DNA from: Alphaproteobacteria bacterium
GTDB taxonomy: Bacteria; Pseudomonadota; Alphaproteobacteria; RF32; CAG-239
Direction: 5' to 3'
NCBI GenBank assembly: GCA_900767645.1
Contig: CAAFZY010000005.1
Span: 1 to 64,000, forward strand
Length of the DNA: 64,000 bases
Part shown: piece after piece, positions 62,001 to 64,000 of the stretch
Layout: each line of letters begins with the position of its first letter
How positions within the stretch are numbered: the stretch's first letter is position 1
The notes under the pieces: generated by a model
What the model saw: the letters and a program-made list of their open reading frames with translations, nothing else
What the model was told of the DNA's origin: nothing
Database searches by the model: none
Translations under genes and position numbers: made by a program

Positions 62001-62484
62001 TAATTCTTCTTTGGTTTATATCAAAAAACATGGTGTGGCTTATGAAGGGCGAAATAACCATTGTGTAGATTTTTACGTTAAAGATGGTAAAGTCGGTTGG
62101 GAGGTTATTAAACGATTTGATGCAAATCAGCCTGATTTTGTTCCGCAATGGAAAAAAGACGGAGGAAAACTTATTTGGTCAGTTCAACAACGCGATATGT
62201 TGGAATTAGATACTCCTGATGAGTGGAAATCATATACCGATAAAGAGCGCTGTTTAGCTAAAGTAAAAAAGTTCAGCGATGGAGAATTTAATATTGATTA
62301 TATGGCTGACGCTCGTATGACATCGCCAAAAGATAAAAACTTAAAATATATGTTTGTTAATACTTTAAGAAAGGGGCTGGCATTTTTACTTCAGCATAAA
62401 GCGCGGAAAATAGAACTTACACCGTTTGGCAAAGTAAAGAAAAAACATAAGGTGTTGTGGAATGGCACGAAGACAGCGGCTTGA
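59017..62484 (+). CDS. cas9: Cas9 RNA-guided DNA endonuclease, type II-C-like
   Basis: The 1155-residue effector has RuvC-I at the start (LGLDLGVGSIG, Asp8), an Arg-rich bridge helix (GAEERRTKRTARKNLIRTRK, about residues 46-65), a REC lobe, RuvC-II (INIELGRDVG, Glu530), an HNH domain (GMEVEHIIPQAKGG with His607 and Asn near 632 in NDNLNKGD), RuvC-III (HRHHAMDAITVACAN with His803 and Asp806), and a C-terminal PAM-interacting region. All nuclease residues are present, so both strands should be cut. Size and the lack of csn2 or cas4 point to II-C. The start follows AGGAGCTTGCT. It overlaps cas2 by 23 bp. Confidence 0.97.
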   Translation: MKYCLGLDLGVGSIGSVVVELDKNNNPENIADAGVRIFEVSEGAEERRTKRTARKNLIRTRKRLELLAQKLYENNLWVSANPEGTNNLKSKSPYKIRYDALNGKLENQNYIGRAILHLAKHRGAGFVSAAEEMEEEVLEEGEKSKAKKSSYDMMLYHLKETNSRTVGEFFYNKIISGKGNDKTVRQKKYAIEKNIIDYAIPRYLVKDEFNQIWNKQAEFYPQMKKENLKKEIYDILFYERPAAPYATGKCIYFRDEDRLLKAHPLSEMRRIYEEVNNIRILNDMSKRKLTLEERDSIINELLLKGQNAGKQAIKKLLNLSAQHKISLVDDRVIKAYLYSRPEFANNEYLQKMNEDELSSFIEFLSEPKISQDKNGRLYNEDSLIEYLKPILKIDDEKEIGNLLTKLPKGRGMLGISATKIILEKLKEDVLTHREITDKLAETDKRFMAEEEIARQNQGKCFQLPYYGEILQTDTAPLPPLMINNNKSLNHDEIKWGKIANPAVHMILNQIRLVVNEIIKIYGKPYNINIELGRDVGMSTKKKKEFENRQKQNEKLNEEAKKYLKEHKIVINSKNILKYKLAKEQGWKDAYNPTQNISSVFTGMEVEHIIPQAKGGTDTYNNLCLVNSNDNLNKGDRYAYEYFAETKTPEEIREILKNARSRTPDKSWRFEADAREKYEESGDKEESTRYLTDTRYVAKMAARYLRAIVDCPDCDEVMDNRILAVKGGQTAELRKRWDLQGLEYDLMGLNIPRYIDCAPYWRELDTGEIIDGEQKPDIDGNWKFYNCVKNPEWSPKPRIDHRHHAMDAITVACANRGLIQKMAEENDINKIHYPLPLTSVESVADFRRKVISCLKDIKISHKPDHSKAGQLHKETGRTVLCQNPDDPNCLITVYSRKILQVVKSAKDLTKLLIPETIKNEWHEDIAEYKAKQAKLVQDFELYMNTAEQILIAENEQGVAEGKKEIKITEGRILLKAFRIIQDKGLWKGDKFRCYENNSSLVYIKKHGVAYEGRNNHCVDFYVKDGKVGWEVIKRFDANQPDFVPQWKKDGGKLIWSVQQRDMLELDTPDEWKSYTDKERCLAKVKKFSDGEFNIDYMADARMTSPKDKNLKYMFVNTLRKGLAFLLQHKARKIELTPFGKVKKKHKVLWNGTKTAA

Positions 62485-62824
62485 AACTTTAACCGGATGG
62501 TCTATGATGTGGATAATATGTATGTTTGATATTCCGGTCAGGACTAAAACCGAAATGCGTAAAGCGACTCGTTTTCGTAATTTGCTTTTGGATAATGGTT
62601 TTGTTATGAAGCAGTTTTCGGTTTATATAAAACCGGTAAAAAGCTTAAATGTTGGACAAACAGTCACGAAAAGCCTTGCAAAGTATATTCCGGATAACTC
62701 TTCTGTCTCTTTTTTATATATTACCGATAAACAATATTTAATGACGGAAAATTATTTGGGAAAAAATTATGAAGAGAATGAAGAAGAGAATCGCGAAAAA
62801 AATGGGCAATTATTGCTTTTTTAA
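62462..62824 (+). CDS. cas2: CRISPR-associated protein Cas2
   Basis: The 120-residue protein has the Cas2 ferredoxin-like fold: MMWIICMFDIPVRTKTEMRKATRFRNLLLDNGFVMKQFSVYIK, cited in part as CMFDIPV (conserved Asp) and GFVMKQFSVYIK, then VSFLYITDKQY. The tail is Glu-rich (EENEEENREKNG). It pairs with Cas1 for spacer integration. Start ATG lies in the end of cas9; an internal Met (MMWIICMFD) 14 codons on is an alternative. Confidence 0.94.
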   Translation: MARRQRLETLTGWSMMWIICMFDIPVRTKTEMRKATRFRNLLLDNGFVMKQFSVYIKPVKSLNVGQTVTKSLAKYIPDNSSVSFLYITDKQYLMTENYLGKNYEENEEENREKNGQLLLF

Positions 62825-62854
62825 GGGTGTCTTTTAGCGTTTTTATAATAAACA

Positions 62855-62886
62855 AAAGCCTTGAAATGTTGTCATTTCAAGGCTTT
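62855..62886. terminator. Perfect hairpin between cas2 and the CRISPR array
   Basis: AAAGCCTTGAAATG, loop TTGT, CATTTCAAGGCTTT: 14-bp perfect stem. On the minus strand it is followed by TGTTTATTATAAAAA, so it is well placed to end leftward crRNA transcripts leaving the array; on the plus strand it may end the cas operon. Confidence 0.75.
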
Positions 62887-62898
62887 GCGCTATTAGAT

Positions 62899-63725
62899 AG
62901 CATATCAGAGATTAATTAGACGGTCAACTATAACTATTTCGCCCTCAATGTATCGATATTTTGTAGCATATCAGAGATTAATTAGACGGTCAACTATAAC
63001 GCTTGGTTCTGCGACGTCTCAAGGACATTTAGCATATCAGAGATTAATTAGACGGTCAACTATAACACAGTACCGGCAATGTTGTATAGTCGTCACAGCA
63101 TATCAGAGATTAATTAGACGGTCAACTATAACTGCCACCCATGAGCCCGCTTGCTATTTCTAGCATATCAGAGATTAATTAGACGGTCAACTATAACTAG
63201 CTGTCAATAGCTTTTTTATTATTTTCCAGCATATCAGAGATTAATTAGACGGTCAACTATAACTAATTTACTGTGCTCTTTTTGCTGAATAAAAGCATAT
63301 CAGAGATTAATTAGACGGTCAACTATAACAGAAGTATGACGAGTACTCAGAATATTATAAGCATATCAGAGATTAATTAGACGGTCAACTATAACACAAG
63401 CTGCAGGATAGGCTTATTCAGCAAAGCATATCAGAGATTAATTAGACGGTCAACTATAACATGTTTTGCTCAATAACAGTTTTGTTAACTAGCATATCAG
63501 AGATTAATTAGACGGTCAACTATAACGCTAAAATGTTAGCGTTGGTCTTTATTGACAGCATATCAGAGATTAATTAGACGGTCAACTATAACTATCCGGA
63601 CATATTATACATCATGTCACCAAGCATATCAGAGATTAATTAGACGGTCAACTATAACAATTTTCGGACGGTGTCGGCGCATAAGTGAAGCATATCAGAG
63701 ATTAATTAGACGGTCAACTTATAAC
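62899..63725 (-). CRISPR. Type II CRISPR array, 13 repeats and 12 spacers
   Basis: Repeats of 36 bp start at 62899, 62965, 63031, 63097, 63162, 63228, 63294, 63360, 63425, 63491, 63557, 63623 and 63689. Spacers are 30 nt, except two of 29 nt (63133-63161 and 63396-63424). Plus-strand repeats begin AGCATATCAGAG and end GGTCAACTATAAC. The first 12 are identical; the last (63689-63725) has one inserted T in CAACTTATAAC. tracrRNA pairing shows the crRNA sense is the minus strand, where the repeat starts GTTATAGTTGACC and ends CTGATATGCT. The array is therefore transcribed toward cas2. Short coding-looking frames across the array are artefacts. Confidence 0.98.
62899..63725 (-). promoter_or_regulatory. 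Promoter embedded in every CRISPR repeat
   Basis: In the crRNA sense each repeat reads GTTATAG, TTGACC, 17 bp, TATGCT, with TG one base before TATGCT (extended -10). The spacing is optimal and the -10 is the last six bases of the repeat, so transcription would start about seven bases into the following spacer, leaving about 23 nt of guide. Repeat-borne promoters are established for Neisseria meningitidis II-C, where the extended -10 lies at the repeat end; here the -35 lies inside the repeat as well. Confidence 0.75.
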
Positions 63726-63948
63726 CAAGTATTGTTATAGCCTTTCGCTTGTAGTCGGTCTGGCTTGTAAGCTCTGCCTAAAGGCAATCGCTAACTGCGC
63801 TGCGGTCACTTGTTTTGTAAGCTCGCTGCGGTTGCTGTCGCTTTCCTTGCTCGCGAACAAAACTACGCTTTCGGCGATAAAAAAGCAGATAACAGCTTTT
63901 TTATCTTGAAACTCACTCCGTGAGTTCGAACCTCTACTTTCACTCATT
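63726..63948. other. Non-coding stretch beyond the array
   Basis: No credible gene. It is richer in GC than the array, with repeated words (TGTAAGCTC twice; GCTGCGGT twice), and holds a palindrome AACTCAC/GTGAGTT at 63909-63925 next to GTTCGAA, which resembles a tRNA T-loop but lacks a full T-stem. A 70-residue minus-strand frame here (63735-63947) has tRNA-edge-like composition and no ribosome site, so it is not called. Confidence 0.4.
63876..63905. terminator. Bidirectional terminator
   Basis: GATAAAAAAGC, loop AGATAACA, GCTTTTTTATC: perfect 11-bp stem with T-tracts on both strands, between the tRNA-like end and the array. Confidence 0.7.
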
Positions 63949-63991
63949 ATTTACAACAAAACCCGCCACAAGGGCGGGTGTTGTTGTAAAT
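63949..63991 (-). terminator. Long hairpin downstream of the tRNA-like end
   Basis: A 19-bp stem with one mismatch: plus-strand ATTTACAACAAAACCCGCC pairs with GGCGGGTGTTGTTGTAAAT. On the minus strand GGCGGG is followed by TTTTGTTGT, typical of an intrinsic terminator after a stable RNA gene. Confidence 0.7.
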
Positions 63992-64000
63992 GGCGGATAG
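63991..64000 (-). tRNA. 3' end of a probable tRNA gene (cut by window edge)
   Basis: The minus strand reads CTATCCGCCA: an encoded CCA tail, a G discriminator and the 3' half of an acceptor stem, directly followed by a strong terminator hairpin. G73 would suit tRNA-Ser, but only ten bases are visible, so the call is tentative. Confidence 0.4.

Noticed and set aside
62948..63740. Short frames reading AYQRLIRRSTIT repeatedly
   Set aside because: These are translations of CRISPR repeats, not genes.
63735..63947. 70-residue minus-strand frame near the right end
   Set aside because: No ribosome site; it spans two hairpins and a T-loop-like fragment, and its sequence looks like translated non-coding DNA.

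Overview
The window is chromosomal DNA of an AT-rich alphaproteobacterium, probably a host-associated (gut-type) member of the Rhodospirillales-like lineages. Pointers are an ATP12-family F1-ATPase assembly factor, an RNase E with a low-complexity insertion in its S1 domain, two AsmA/YhdP-type envelope proteins, the yfgM-bamB-der block, and GANTC (CcrM-type) sites in a repeated intergenic element. Coding density is high and most genes are housekeeping. Placement below class level is inference.

Layout. 1-1.7 kb: edge of a type IV pilin-like gene, a voltage-gated ion channel and a prepilin peptidase. 1.8-3.8 kb: rplY-pth-ychF. 3.9-8 kb: an orphan gene, then der, bamB and a YfgM-like TPR protein. 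8-19.5 kb: a membrane protein, a PAS-GGDEF diguanylate cyclase, an RNA methyltransferase, transketolase, a rhodanese, rnhB, a BepA-like M48 protease and RNase E. 20-29.4 kb: amiC, PBP1A, prfB (with programmed +1 frameshift), a hydrolase, a YhdP-like protein and a HAD-like protein. 29.5-39.6 kb: small orphan genes, acyP, a short ATP12, AsmA, rluC, rarA, a pentapeptide protein, AmpG-type MFS and a lipoprotein. 39.7-48.4 kb: hslO, recX, a DNA-hypermodification-family protein, ruvC, yebC, a degenerate single-domain DEAD-box protein, a second pilin, aspS and rnd. 48.4-57.8 kb: several orphan small genes, a 1401-residue autotransporter with ankyrin and Cys-rich repeats, fba, an HxlR regulator divergent from a FadL porin.

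57.9-63.7 kb is a complete type II-C-like CRISPR-Cas9 locus in the order cas1 - tracrRNA (antisense) - cas9 - cas2 - array of 13 repeats and 12 spacers. The tracrRNA anti-repeat (24 nt exact match) fixes crRNA orientation on the minus strand, opposite to the cas genes. Read in that direction every 36-bp repeat contains a full sigma70-like promoter (TTGACC, 17 bp, TG-extended TATGCT), so each spacer appears to have its own promoter. A perfect 14-bp hairpin between cas2 and the array can end these leftward transcripts. Beyond the array lies a hairpin-rich non-coding stretch and what looks like the 3' end of a tRNA gene on the minus strand.

The most notable items besides the promoter-bearing repeats are two copies of an intergenic element combining a DnaA-box-like TTATNCACA with a GANTC site at fixed spacing, a chromosomal thymine-hypermodification-family enzyme beside recX and ruvC, a degenerate DEAD-box protein lacking the second RecA domain, an ATP12 lacking its N-terminal domain, and a set of stand-alone orphan genes with AT-rich leaders and no Shine-Dalgarno.
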